NCBI GenBank assembly: GCA_020635655.1
Contig: JACJZI010000006.1
Location: 124,001 to 188,000 of the forward strand
Reading direction: 5' to 3'
Origin: Flavobacteriales bacterium
GTDB taxonomy: Bacteria; Bacteroidota; Bacteroidia; Flavobacteriales_F; PHOS-HE28
Length of the DNA stretch: 64,000 nucleotides
Positions 48,207 to 54,938 of this stretch are shown piece after piece; within the stretch, counting starts at the first letter, position 1; the number at the start of each line of letters is the position of its first letter. A program made the translations under genes and the position numbers. The notes beneath the pieces are model-generated. The model saw only the letters and a program-made list of their open reading frames with translations, searched no databases and was not told the origin of the DNA.

Positions 48207-49640
48207 TCAACGCATCTCCAACTCCACCTGCTCCGTCTTCTCCGCGGGTGCGGTGATCAATTCCCGGTCCGGCCCCTGGCCGTAGAGTTCCGGCATGAAG
48301 TAGCGGCCCTGCTGCCCTGCCCGCTTGGGCACGTCCACCGCCCGCTTTTCGGGATGCTGCCGCAGGTAGGGATCGTTGCGCTGGGCCTGCACCGTCCAGG
48401 AAGCTCTGCCGCCGGGGGTACCACCGGCGATGACGAAGCGATCGACCTGCAGCTCCTCCTTGATGTACAGCGGCATCCAGCCTCCGATCGGGGTCAGCTG
48501 GTAGCTGGGGTCGGTATTGATGGCCGCGTAGTAATCGGGCATTTGCACCTCGGCCTCGCCGTCAGCGTTGAAGGTGACGTTGCCGCGGTACACGTTCAGC
48601 ACCTCGTTGCTCTCCAGGCTGAAGTGCTTCAGGAAACGCTGCGCCGGGTCCAGCGGATGATCAATGATGAAGGACTTGACACCGGTAGCGCCGAGATCAC
48701 CATTGGCCAGCACGCCATACGCGCCGGCGACACCGCCCAGGTAGCGGTCCTCACCCACCACGCCCCAGTACCCCTTGCCGGCCACACCGATCCCGTTGCC
48801 CAGGGGCGCGATGGCGTCGAAGTTCTCGCCGTACACCGCATTGCCGGAACTGTAGTTCGTCTGGCCCACTGTTCCATTGAATCCGATCCCCAGGACGCCG
48901 TGCCCACCGTTGGTGCGCAGGTTGCTGCCGTACACGGCGCTCTGGGCCGTCGCGGTCGCGCTTACCTGTCCGCTCACGCCCCAGGCCGCACCGGTGCTGT
49001 TGCCGACCACCGCGGAGGCCTGGGTGGACGTGCTGTTCGTACCGGCCTGGATGGTGCTGAAGGTGTTGGCGGGGTCCTGGCTGTTGGCCACGATGGCCAC
49101 CCCGGTGCTGTTGTGCGTGGTCCGCAAGGCGATGCCGTTCGGCGTGGCGGTGCCGAGGTCCACCTCTCCGGCATCCACCTGGATGCTGCGGCCCTGCCCC
49201 GGGCCGCCCTGGTCGTAGGCCTGATCCAGCGTGTTGCCCCCGCCGGTGGTGCCGCCCGCATACAGCGCGTACGGCACGCTCAGCAGCTGCATGCTGCCCA
49301 GATCGACGTAGGAACTGCCACCGGTGACGTCGAGTTCGGAGCGCAGGAAGTAGGGCCCTGATCCCCAGTTGATGGCCGGGAAGCTGCCGCTGAGCACGGT
49401 GCCCTGCCCGATCGGCAGCGTGACCAGTCCCAGCGCGTTCGTCGTCGTGCCGTGCGTTTCCGCGTACACCACCGGACCGAGGGCGCTGCCCTGCTGGATG
49501 GTCATCCGGAAGGACACGGGCTGCCCCGAGATGGGTTCACCACCGGCATCGCGCACGACACTCTGATAATTGAAGGCCTGGGGCGATTGGGCGAAGAGCA
49601 GTCCGGGTAGGAGTAGCAGGAGGAGCAGGAGCTTTTTCAT
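48207..49640 (-). CDS. Secreted surface protein, tail-fiber-like N-terminal region
   Basis: 477 aa from the ATG at 49640 (signal peptide MKKLLLLLLLLPGLLFAQ). The first ~120 mature residues (QAFNYQSVVRDAGGEPISGQPVSFRMTI, YFLRSELDVTG, QLLSVPYALYA) are a conserved opening common to many Bacteroidota secreted proteins. Next come Gly/Asn-rich repeats (NGVALRTTHNSTGVAIVANS, GAYGVLANGDLG) of a beta-helix or fiber. The last ~130 residues (FIIDHPLDPAQRFLKHFSLES, VQMPDYYAAINTDPSYQLTPIG) are a conserved tail domain. No T9SS tail is evident. Function unknown, perhaps fiber-like. Confidence 0.75.
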   Translation of the reverse strand: MKKLLLLLLLLPGLLFAQSPQAFNYQSVVRDAGGEPISGQPVSFRMTIQQGSALGPVVYAETHGTTTNALGLVTLPIGQGTVLSGSFPAINWGSGPYFLRSELDVTGGSSYVDLGSMQLLSVPYALYAGGTTGGGNTLDQAYDQGGPGQGRSIQVDAGEVDLGTATPNGIALRTTHNSTGVAIVANSQDPANTFSTIQAGTNSTSTQASAVVGNSTGAAWGVSGQVSATATAQSAVYGSNLRTNGGHGVLGIGFNGTVGQTNYSSGNAVYGENFDAIAPLGNGIGVAGKGYWGVVGEDRYLGGVAGAYGVLANGDLGATGVKSFIIDHPLDPAQRFLKHFSLESNEVLNVYRGNVTFNADGEAEVQMPDYYAAINTDPSYQLTPIGGWMPLYIKEELQVDRFVIAGGTPGGRASWTVQAQRNDPYLRQHPEKRAVDVPKRAGQQGRYFMPELYGQGPDRELITAPAEKTEQVELEMR

Positions 49641-49874
49641 GGGGAAGTGTTCAGCGGTCCGTGTGGGCGCATGGCCGGGTGACGTTCCGGAAGTTAAGGC
49701 GGGCACGTGGAAGGAGGGGGTAAGCGGAGAGGCGAAAGCCTGCACCAAGCGATCGGCCGCCAGCGCCCTTCCGATCCCGACCTACTGGCCCGGTAGCCTC
49801 TTGTTCGGATCGGTATGAGAACTGGGGGAGGTTGCACTTTATTCGCGTTGCCGAACTTGCCCCCTGCGCGACCC

Positions 49875-50408
49875 ATGCCCCCATTCCCCCCGACCCTGCA
49901 CCCTACGGACCAAATGCTGCTGGGCGATGCGCCCATCCCGCTTTGCCGGCCGGTATTCGCGCATTACACCGGCAGCAAAACCGTCCACACCTTCGGCGGC
50001 AAGGACCTCCTGGACGTGGACGGCCGACCGCAATTCGCCGAGGTGGCCATCCTGCGGCTGTTCGAGGCCGACGGCTGGCAGGGCCGCTGGGTGGAGACCT
50101 ACGGCCACATGCATGCACCTGCCCTGTGGCGCGAATGGAAACCGGGAGGACCGGGTGCACAGGCGCACATCCCGATCGAGGAGGCCTGGGTGAAGGACAA
50201 GCTGCAGGCCATCGCACAGGCCAATGGTGGCACCTACAGCGGTTGCTGGGACGTGCTGGCGTGGAAAGGCGACAGGCTCGTGTTCGCCGAAAGCAAAAAG
50301 CAGAGGAAGGACCGGATCCGCGACACGCAGGTCCGTTGGCTGGACGCCGCGCTGCAACGCGGGCTCAGGCCGGAGGACTTCCTGCTGGTGGAATGGGCGC
50401 TGGGCTAG
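49875..50408 (+). CDS. VRR-NUC/PD-(D/E)XK-like nuclease-domain protein
   Basis: 177 aa from the ATG at 49875 (MPPFPPTLHPTDQMLLGD); the frame also opens at 49815, and an ATG at 49914 is possible. The C-terminal ~65 residues carry GGTYSGCWDVLAWKGDRLVFAESKKQRKDRI, then QVRWLDAALQRGL and FLLVEWAL, matching the VRR-NUC/PD-(D/E)XK pattern (Asp, then Glu-x-Lys, then Gln). The N-terminal half is unassigned. Its stop overlaps the end of the broken gene at 50405 on the opposite strand by 4 bp. Likely DNA cleavage or repair; substrate unknown. Confidence 0.6.
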   Translation: MPPFPPTLHPTDQMLLGDAPIPLCRPVFAHYTGSKTVHTFGGKDLLDVDGRPQFAEVAILRLFEADGWQGRWVETYGHMHAPALWREWKPGGPGAQAHIPIEEAWVKDKLQAIAQANGGTYSGCWDVLAWKGDRLVFAESKKQRKDRIRDTQVRWLDAALQRGLRPEDFLLVEWALG

Positions 50409-50869
50409 CACACCTCCAACCACCCCTCCTCCACCTGCCCCTGCCACACCTTCGCCGCGCGGAGCACCTGCCTCCGCTTCGCGCTGAAGGTCACCACGAT
50501 GCCGAGCAGGCCGGGTAGGCGGTGGTGTACTCCTGCAGCTTGCGCAGGTCGTCGGGGATGAAGGTGTCGCGGTCGGCTTTCCACTCCAGCACGGTCAGGG
50601 GCGTGTGCACGGGGCGGTCCGGGCCGGGGCCAGATCACCAGGTCCTTGCACACGCGGGCCTTGGTGTGGCTGCGCGTGGCGGGCATGCGCCCCGCGATGG
50701 CCAGGTGGCCGGGATCGTGCAGCAGGGCGCCGGGCCGGCAGGCCTTCACCAGAAAGCCGAAGGCGTACCAGCTCACCGCCTCGCGCTCCAGGCCATACCA
50801 GGGGGTGTCCAGGATGGAGCGGCCGAAGGCGGTGAGAGTGCGGTGGAGGATGGGTTCGAGCGCTTCCAT
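50405..50869 (-). pseudogene. Frameshifted nuclease-like protein of a defence island
   Basis: The 5' reading (MEALEPILHRTLTAFGRSILDTPWYGLEREAV to VCKDLVIWPRPGP) must shift near 50610-50620 into a second frame giving VHTPLTVLEWKADRDTFIPDDLRKLQEYTTAYP. It then shifts back near 50510-50520 to LLGIVVTFSAKRRQVLRAAKVW. The middle part has an E-W-K triad after DLVIWPRP, consistent with a PD-(D/E)XK core. Both shifts lie in C/G-rich runs. Intact it would be ~155 aa. Nuclease identity is an inference. Confidence 0.55.
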
Positions 50870-50872
50870 CTC

Positions 50873-50948
50873 ACACCCCCGCAAAGCACTTCTTCGCCAC
50901 CTGCGTATTGGGCATCCTGGCCAGATCCTTGTTCAAATTACCCTGACC
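50873..50948 (-). repeat. Orphan gene-tail copy 3
   Basis: Encodes NLNKDLARMPNTQVAKKCFAGV followed by a stop 3 bp before the ATG of the broken nuclease-like gene. It matches the ends of copies 1 and 2 (51483, 52633), but its upstream part is not recognisable. Confidence 0.6.
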
Positions 50949-50967
50949 GATCCGCATGGGCATTTGC

Positions 50968-51179
50968 TCACTTTGCGAACAAGGAACGATCCAAACGGCT
51001 TTGCCGGATGATGGACATCAAGGTACCGATGCGCAATTCCTTGTGGTCGGGAACGGGCACTGTTATGGTGGTGCCCTCCATTTGCCGTTGCATGATAACG
51101 TGACTTCCACGCTGGCGCACCTGCACGAAACCGTGCTTCGCCAGGATCGCGAAACCTCCTTTCCGCTGAGCGTGTGCAT
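50968..51179 (-). pseudogene. hicA: HicA-type mRNA interferase toxin, apparently frameshifted
   Basis: The C-terminal part is a clear HicA: AILAKHGFVQVRQRGSHVIMQRQ (with the catalytic His in GSHVIM), TTITVPVPDHKELRIGTLMSIIRQ. The start that fits the operon is the ATG at 51179, whose first base is the last base of hicB's stop (TGATG). It reads MHTLSGKEV. The frame then has to change at the TTT near 51152-51154 to continue FAILAKHG. Without the shift the ORF opens upstream in a different frame. Real inactivation or one-base sequencing error. If functional it degrades mRNA and is inhibited by HicB. Confidence 0.75.
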
Positions 51180-51403
51180 CAGACGGCGATCCGCACCCGC
51201 GTGACCAAGACCTCCTCGTGCAACCGCTCACGCACTTCGCTGGTCGATGCCGCCTCGAAGAACAGCTCCAGCGCCTCCACCAGGTTCGCGCGGGCCTCCT
51301 CGATGGTATCGCCCTGGCTGGCCACGTCCAGTTCGGGGCACAAGCTCACATATCCGTTGCCTTCCCGCTCGATGATGGCCGTCAGTTCGCGCGTGGTCTT
51401 CAT
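51179..51403 (-). CDS. hicB: HicB-type antitoxin
   Basis: 74 aa from the ATG at 51403 (MKTTRELTAIIEREGNGYVSLCPELDVASQGDTIEEARANLVEALELFF). This is the HicB partial RNase H-like fold with its characteristic CPELDVASQGDTxEEA. It ends with a short tail and lacks the C-terminal DNA-binding domain of long HicBs. It overlaps the hicA start by one base, so HicB is made first. It normally binds HicA and represses the operon. Confidence 0.88.
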   Translation of the reverse strand: MKTTRELTAIIEREGNGYVSLCPELDVASQGDTIEEARANLVEALELFFEAASTSEVRERLHEEVLVTRVRIAV

Positions 51404-51482
51404 GGGTAGGTGGTCTTGTTCAAAGATAGGTCCGGATCGCTGTGAAGGCGGGGGATCCTGCCGGCCACAGTTGCCCGCCCCC

Positions 51483-51667
51483 TCACACCCCCGCAAAGAA
51501 CTTCTTCGCCACCTGCCCAACCTGCACGATGCGCATCCGGTCCAGGTTTAGGTCCTTGATGGTCGCAATGCCGGGGCTGCCGTCGCCGGGCCCGTCATTG
51601 CCAGGCGTGTCCATGCAGGTCACGCTGCACGGCTTGTACCGAATGCCGCAAGGTCCATGCTGTGTGA
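51483..51667 (-). repeat. Orphan gene-tail copy 1
   Basis: Its open frame reads PCGIRYKPCSVTCMDTPGNDGPGDGSPGIATIKDLNLDRMRIVQVGQVAKKFFAGV stop (~185 bp, listed by blocks). It overlaps the 3' end of the PemK-like gene in another frame, 80 bp upstream of hicB. It is similar to copy 2 over its whole length. Confidence 0.65.
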
Positions 51668-52039
51668 CCCGGCGGGGACCGGAGGAGATCCGCGCGGATG
51701 TGATCGCGCGTTCAGATAGGTCGTCAGTTGGGCCACGATGCGTCGCAGCGTCTCCGGGCGCACCGCACCAATGGGATCCTGCACAGCGCTCAAGGGCACC
51801 GTCGTGAGGTAGGCGCTTCGGATCAGCAATGGGAACGGAAGACCCATGCCGGGGAAGTCCGGGTGTTGCTGATCCACCACGACGTCCACACCGGGCATTT
51901 CGCGATGGAGCTTGCTGCTGATGGCGCATACCAACAGATCCCGGTCGGCGCCCATCCGCTTGAGCACCACCGCCGGACGCAGCTTCAGTTCCCCATCGGC
52001 CTGCTGGAAGGCCACGCGCACTACACGTCCTTCTTCCAT
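51620..52039 (-). CDS. PemK/MazF-like toxin
   Basis: 139 aa. GRVVRVAFQQADGELKLRPAVVLKRMGADRDLLVCAISSKLH is the conserved start of PemK/MazF endoribonucleases (RPAVVL, C-x-I-x-S). SAYLTTVPLSAVQDPIG and LRRIVAQLTTYL match the C-terminal half. The last ~25 residues (NARSHPRGSPPVPAGSHSM onward) run into the gene-tail copy 1 and are probably not part of the fold, so the original end may have been replaced by recombination. It starts inside the 3' end of the upstream membrane-protein gene (19-bp overlap). Confidence 0.7.
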   Translation of the reverse strand: MEEGRVVRVAFQQADGELKLRPAVVLKRMGADRDLLVCAISSKLHREMPGVDVVVDQQHPDFPGMGLPFPLLIRSAYLTTVPLSAVQDPIGAVRPETLRRIVAQLTTYLNARSHPRGSPPVPAGSHSMDLAAFGTSRAA

Positions 52040-52479
52040 GGCTTGTACGCCGGGTTCGGCTCCCGCACGGCGATGTGGCTGATGTCCGGTTCGTCATCAC
52101 CGTAAGCGGCCCGCTCGAAGGTGCCCATGCTCAGCTGCGACCAGCCGCCCGGCACGGCCGGCAGCGTCTCGGTGGTCACGGAGATGTTGAACTCCTCCTT
52201 CAGCTCCTTTCCCAATTCCTCGGCGCTGTTGTATTTGCCGAACACGTCGTCCAGGATCTCGGCGGCGATCCGTTCCTTCTCCTTCTTCGCCTTCGAACTC
52301 ATGTACCATAGGACGGCCATCAACGCGATGACCAGCACGGCCATCAAAGTCTCCCTATCGGATGCTGGTTTCTGCAACACCTTCAGGTCGTCACCCGACT
52401 TCAAGTCCTCCCTTTCCAGCAGGGTGTATACCTCGCGCGGGGTCCGGGCAATTGCCGTATCCAGTACGACCTGTTTCAT
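52021..52479 (-). CDS. Single-pass membrane protein, probable partner of the PemK-like toxin
   Basis: 152 aa. An N-terminal ~40-residue soluble part is followed by a membrane segment (TLMAVLVIALMAVLWYMSS) near residues 44-62, a charged stretch (KAKKEKERIAAEIL) and a soluble C-terminal half. No antitoxin DNA-binding domain was recognised. It overlaps the PemK-like gene by 19 bp, the layout of an antitoxin-toxin pair, so an antitoxin or membrane-tethering role is inferred from position only. Confidence 0.5.
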   Translation of the reverse strand: MKQVVLDTAIARTPREVYTLLEREDLKSGDDLKVLQKPASDRETLMAVLVIALMAVLWYMSSKAKKEKERIAAEILDDVFGKYNSAEELGKELKEEFNISVTTETLPAVPGGWSQLSMGTFERAAYGDDEPDISHIAVREPNPAYKPWKKDV

Positions 52480-52632
52480 CGCGGCAACAATTTACGACCC
52501 CCTATCCCACCTCCCGGTCTTCTGCGCCATCAGCGCCTTGCGCTGCCAAAGGAAGATGGACCCGAAATGCTGGAAGGCATGGATCGGTCCACAGCGGGCA
52601 GGCCCATGCCTTGGAGCCGGACCATGTAACCC

Positions 52633-52818
52633 TCACACCCTCACATAGAACTTCTTCTCCACCTGTCCATACTGCACGATGCTCATCCGGTCCAGATCCG
52701 TCACCGCGATGGGCGCAACGCCCGGGCCGCGATCGCCGGGCCCATCATTGCCGGGCGGGTCCATACAGGTCGGGGTGCACCGCTAGTTCCGAATTCCGCA
52801 GGGTCCACGCTATGGGAT
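52633..52818 (-). repeat. Orphan gene-tail copy 2 (degenerate)
   Basis: Parallel to copy 1: GPCGIRN then an in-frame stop, then CMDPPGNDGPGDRGPGVAPI, VTDLDRMSIVQYGQVEKKFYVRV and stop. The internal stop shows it is not an intact gene. It fills most of the ~360-bp gap between the membrane-protein gene and the next gene (52480-52840); nothing else is seen there. Confidence 0.65.
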
Positions 52819-52840
52819 CTTGCGGGGAAGTGTGCGACAC

Positions 52841-53617
52841 TCAATGAAAAGTAAAAGTGAGCTTACATGCGTCCTGAATGGGAGCATTTGGGTCTCCATT
52901 GAATCGACACTTGAGCGCTGCCTCCTTTGCTCGACCGTAGAGATCAGCGGATGCGGTAGTGCTGGACATTAGATCCTGATCCACGCTAAAAACCTTACCC
53001 GAACGATCAATGATCACATTAAGAACAACACGTCCTGGCCCTTTGCCACCCGGCACTGGAGACACGCGGTAGATCAGACTACGGTCTTTGCATGACGCAT
53101 ATGGACCCATATCTTCATCGTTGTCTGACGGCATATAGACCATGTTGGGGTCGAACAGACTGTGGCCTCCTCTGCGACCTTCAGATGCGGCAAAGCGCAG
53201 TGATGCAAGGAAGACGGCCGCATAAGCATCGGGATCCTTCCCCAATCGTTCAGTCATCTCCTGGAAAGCCCTATCCCATAGCGCATCCGGAGCATCATAG
53301 CTTGGAATGCAGAGGTAGTTCTTCAATGTGTTGTCGCCTTGACCCAATGTGACCAAGTACGCACAGGGCTTGTCCGTTCCTTCACGATATAGTCCGCTGA
53401 ACTCCACTGAACGCGCTGCGTTGTGGATCGGCAATGTAGTTCTGTCCAAGAGTTCAAGGCGGTAATCCTTCTTCATGTCAAGACCACTTTCCAACTGGAT
53501 CTGATAGCCTCGGCTCAAATAGTTGAATTCCTCCTCGGTTGTCGACTGGCCGCGCAGCCAGCATGGTATGCAAACGAGGACAAAAGCGGTCAAACTAATT
53601 TTCATTTTCATGGCCAT
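52841..53617 (-). CDS. Exported protein with TonB-C-like C-terminal domain
   Basis: 258 aa from the ATG at 53617 (MAMKMKISLTAFVLVCIPCWLRGQ gives a signal peptide); the frame runs further upstream without similarity. The middle part has no assigned domain. The last ~75 residues (GPGRVVLNVIIDRSGKVFSVDQD, YGRAKEAALKCRFNGDPN, DACKLTFTF) look like the TonB C-terminal/energy-transducer fold seen in many Bacteroidota periplasmic proteins without a TonB role. Upstream it abuts the IS remnant; the insertion may have changed its promoter. Confidence 0.65.
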   Translation of the reverse strand: MAMKMKISLTAFVLVCIPCWLRGQSTTEEEFNYLSRGYQIQLESGLDMKKDYRLELLDRTTLPIHNAARSVEFSGLYREGTDKPCAYLVTLGQGDNTLKNYLCIPSYDAPDALWDRAFQEMTERLGKDPDAYAAVFLASLRFAASEGRRGGHSLFDPNMVYMPSDNDEDMGPYASCKDRSLIYRVSPVPGGKGPGRVVLNVIIDRSGKVFSVDQDLMSSTTASADLYGRAKEAALKCRFNGDPNAPIQDACKLTFTFH

Positions 53618-53748
53618 GTGATTTGTTGCGAGTTGGAAATTATGAAGACCACAGTATGTGATCGACAGGCACCCTGTTCTGAACTTGGAAAGGGCTTCTT
53701 GGAAGTGACCTGCAGGCTTTCCGGTATGGCGATCTCGCCTTCCTTTAC

Positions 53749-54015
53749 TCACGCAAGCAGGCTTTCGATCAGGGGTTGCTGGATGGCGTACTTCTGCGCC
53801 TCGATGTACATCTTCTCAAGGCGCGCGTACTTGGCCTTCAGCTTCTTGAACTCCTTGAGCTGGTTGGCGTCCAGGCCGCTGTACTTGGCCTTCCATTGGT
53901 AGAACGTCGGCTGGCTCACCCCGTGCTCCCGGCACAGGTCCCCGACCTTCTTGCCCGCTTCATGCTCGCGCAGCATCCCAACGATCTGCGCCTCCGAAAA
54001 TCTGCTCTTCTTCAT
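53749..54015 (-). pseudogene. IS3-family transposase OrfA (helix-turn-helix), truncated
   Basis: MKKSRFSEAQIVGMLREHEAGKKVGDLCREHGVSQPTFYQWKAKYSGL is the IS3-type OrfA helix-turn-helix, followed by a leucine-zipper-like helix (KKLKAKYARLEKMY). After about residue 75 the sequence (EAQKYAIQQPLIESLLA) no longer follows the family. No OrfB/DDE integrase is present, so it is an inactive remnant. Confidence 0.8.
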
Positions 54016-54091
54016 CCTGATCAAGGTTAGGTGTTTCTACGTTCACCTGCACCTGTTTCAGGGGGGGCTTACATTTCAGGGGGTGCTTACA
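53749..54091 (-). mobile_element. IS3-family insertion-sequence remnant with one intact end
   Basis: The intact end lies at 54091, where the minus strand begins TGTAAGCACCCCCTGAAA, followed by a second copy TGTAAGCCCCCCCTGAAACAGG. The TG terminal dinucleotide and multiple end repeats fit IS elements of this kind. The OrfA start follows ~75 bp inside. The far end is lost near 53770. The host sequence interrupted is the open frame at 54076-54234. Confidence 0.65.
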
Positions 54092-54234
54092 AGGCGGCCC
54101 TTCTGGTTGATGTTGCTTTGGGCGTGCCCCGGCTCAAATGCAGCCGGGTCGCGCTTTCCGCTGTACTCCTCGGCCGGATTACCGGCCTGCGGGGTGTCGC
54201 TCCAATCGCTCACGCGGAATGCACTTTCTACCAT
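54076..54234 (-). pseudogene. Gene cut off by IS insertion, last gene of the RM operon
   Basis: Starts with an ATG that overlaps the stop of the YgjP-like gene by 7 bp. It encodes MVESAFRVSDWSDTPQAG, then NPAEEYSGKRDPAAFEPGHAQSNINQKGRL, before hitting the IS end at 54091; the last four codons are IS-derived. The composition is unlike chance coding. The original gene belonged to the operon above and is now reduced to ~48 codons. Function unknown. Confidence 0.55.
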
Positions 54235-54938
54235 GCCTCAGCACGTAGGGCCAGGCCATTGATGGCGTCACGATGATGTCTCCACTTGGGTAAATGCAGG
54301 TCCATCAGTGAAATGAATCGCGCATTGTGGGTTGGCTCAAGAAGGTGCATCAACTCATGCACTACTATGTACTCCACACACTCCTTGGGTTTCTTCGCCA
54401 GCTCTGAGTTCAGACGAAGCGTTCGTGTAGCCGGACTACAACCTCCCCATTTCGTCTTCATGCGCTGCACATAGACGTGGGCGACTTGCACGCCGAGAAT
54501 CTCTTCCCATTTCTCTATAAGCACAGATGCTTCTGTCTTCAATTGATGTCTATACCATTCGTCCAGTGCGGCTTGCTTTTTCGCGGCACTTGTGCCGGGG
54601 CGAATCCGCAACAACAGTTTATTGTGCTTCACAACGACTTCGGATGGTGCCTCCACCTCCTCTAACCGCATCATGTACCGTTTGCCCCATACGTAGTGAC
54701 TTTCCCGATCTAAATACTCGCGAGGTGCCTCACGGGGCTGGGCCTTGATCTTCCTCTGGTGCTGCCGTATCCAACCGAGTTTGCCGATGGCGAAGGCTCG
54801 GATGGTCTCGGTACGCATTCGCAAGGGCGCCGAAATACGAACGCGGCCTGTAGGTGGATACACGCTCAAATGGATGTTCTTGATGTCCTTCTTGATCACA
54901 TCCACGCTCACGTCGCCCAGGCTCAGCACCTCCGTCAT
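54228..54938 (-). CDS. YgjP-like zinc metallopeptidase (DUF45)
   Basis: 236 aa cytoplasmic protein of the YgjP/DUF45 SprT-like family. The zinc motif is HELMHLLEPTHNARF (HExxH plus a third His). It is preceded by the family blocks VAHVYVQRMKTKWGGCSPATRTLRLNSELAKKPKECVEYIVVHEL and followed by FISLMDLHLPKWR. Its ATG overlaps the hsdR stop by one base (TGATG). YgjP-like genes often sit beside type I hsdR genes, but the role there is not settled. Confidence 0.88.
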   Translation of the reverse strand: MTEVLSLGDVSVDVIKKDIKNIHLSVYPPTGRVRISAPLRMRTETIRAFAIGKLGWIRQHQRKIKAQPREAPREYLDRESHYVWGKRYMMRLEEVEAPSEVVVKHNKLLLRIRPGTSAAKKQAALDEWYRHQLKTEASVLIEKWEEILGVQVAHVYVQRMKTKWGGCSPATRTLRLNSELAKKPKECVEYIVVHELMHLLEPTHNARFISLMDLHLPKWRHHRDAINGLALRAEAW

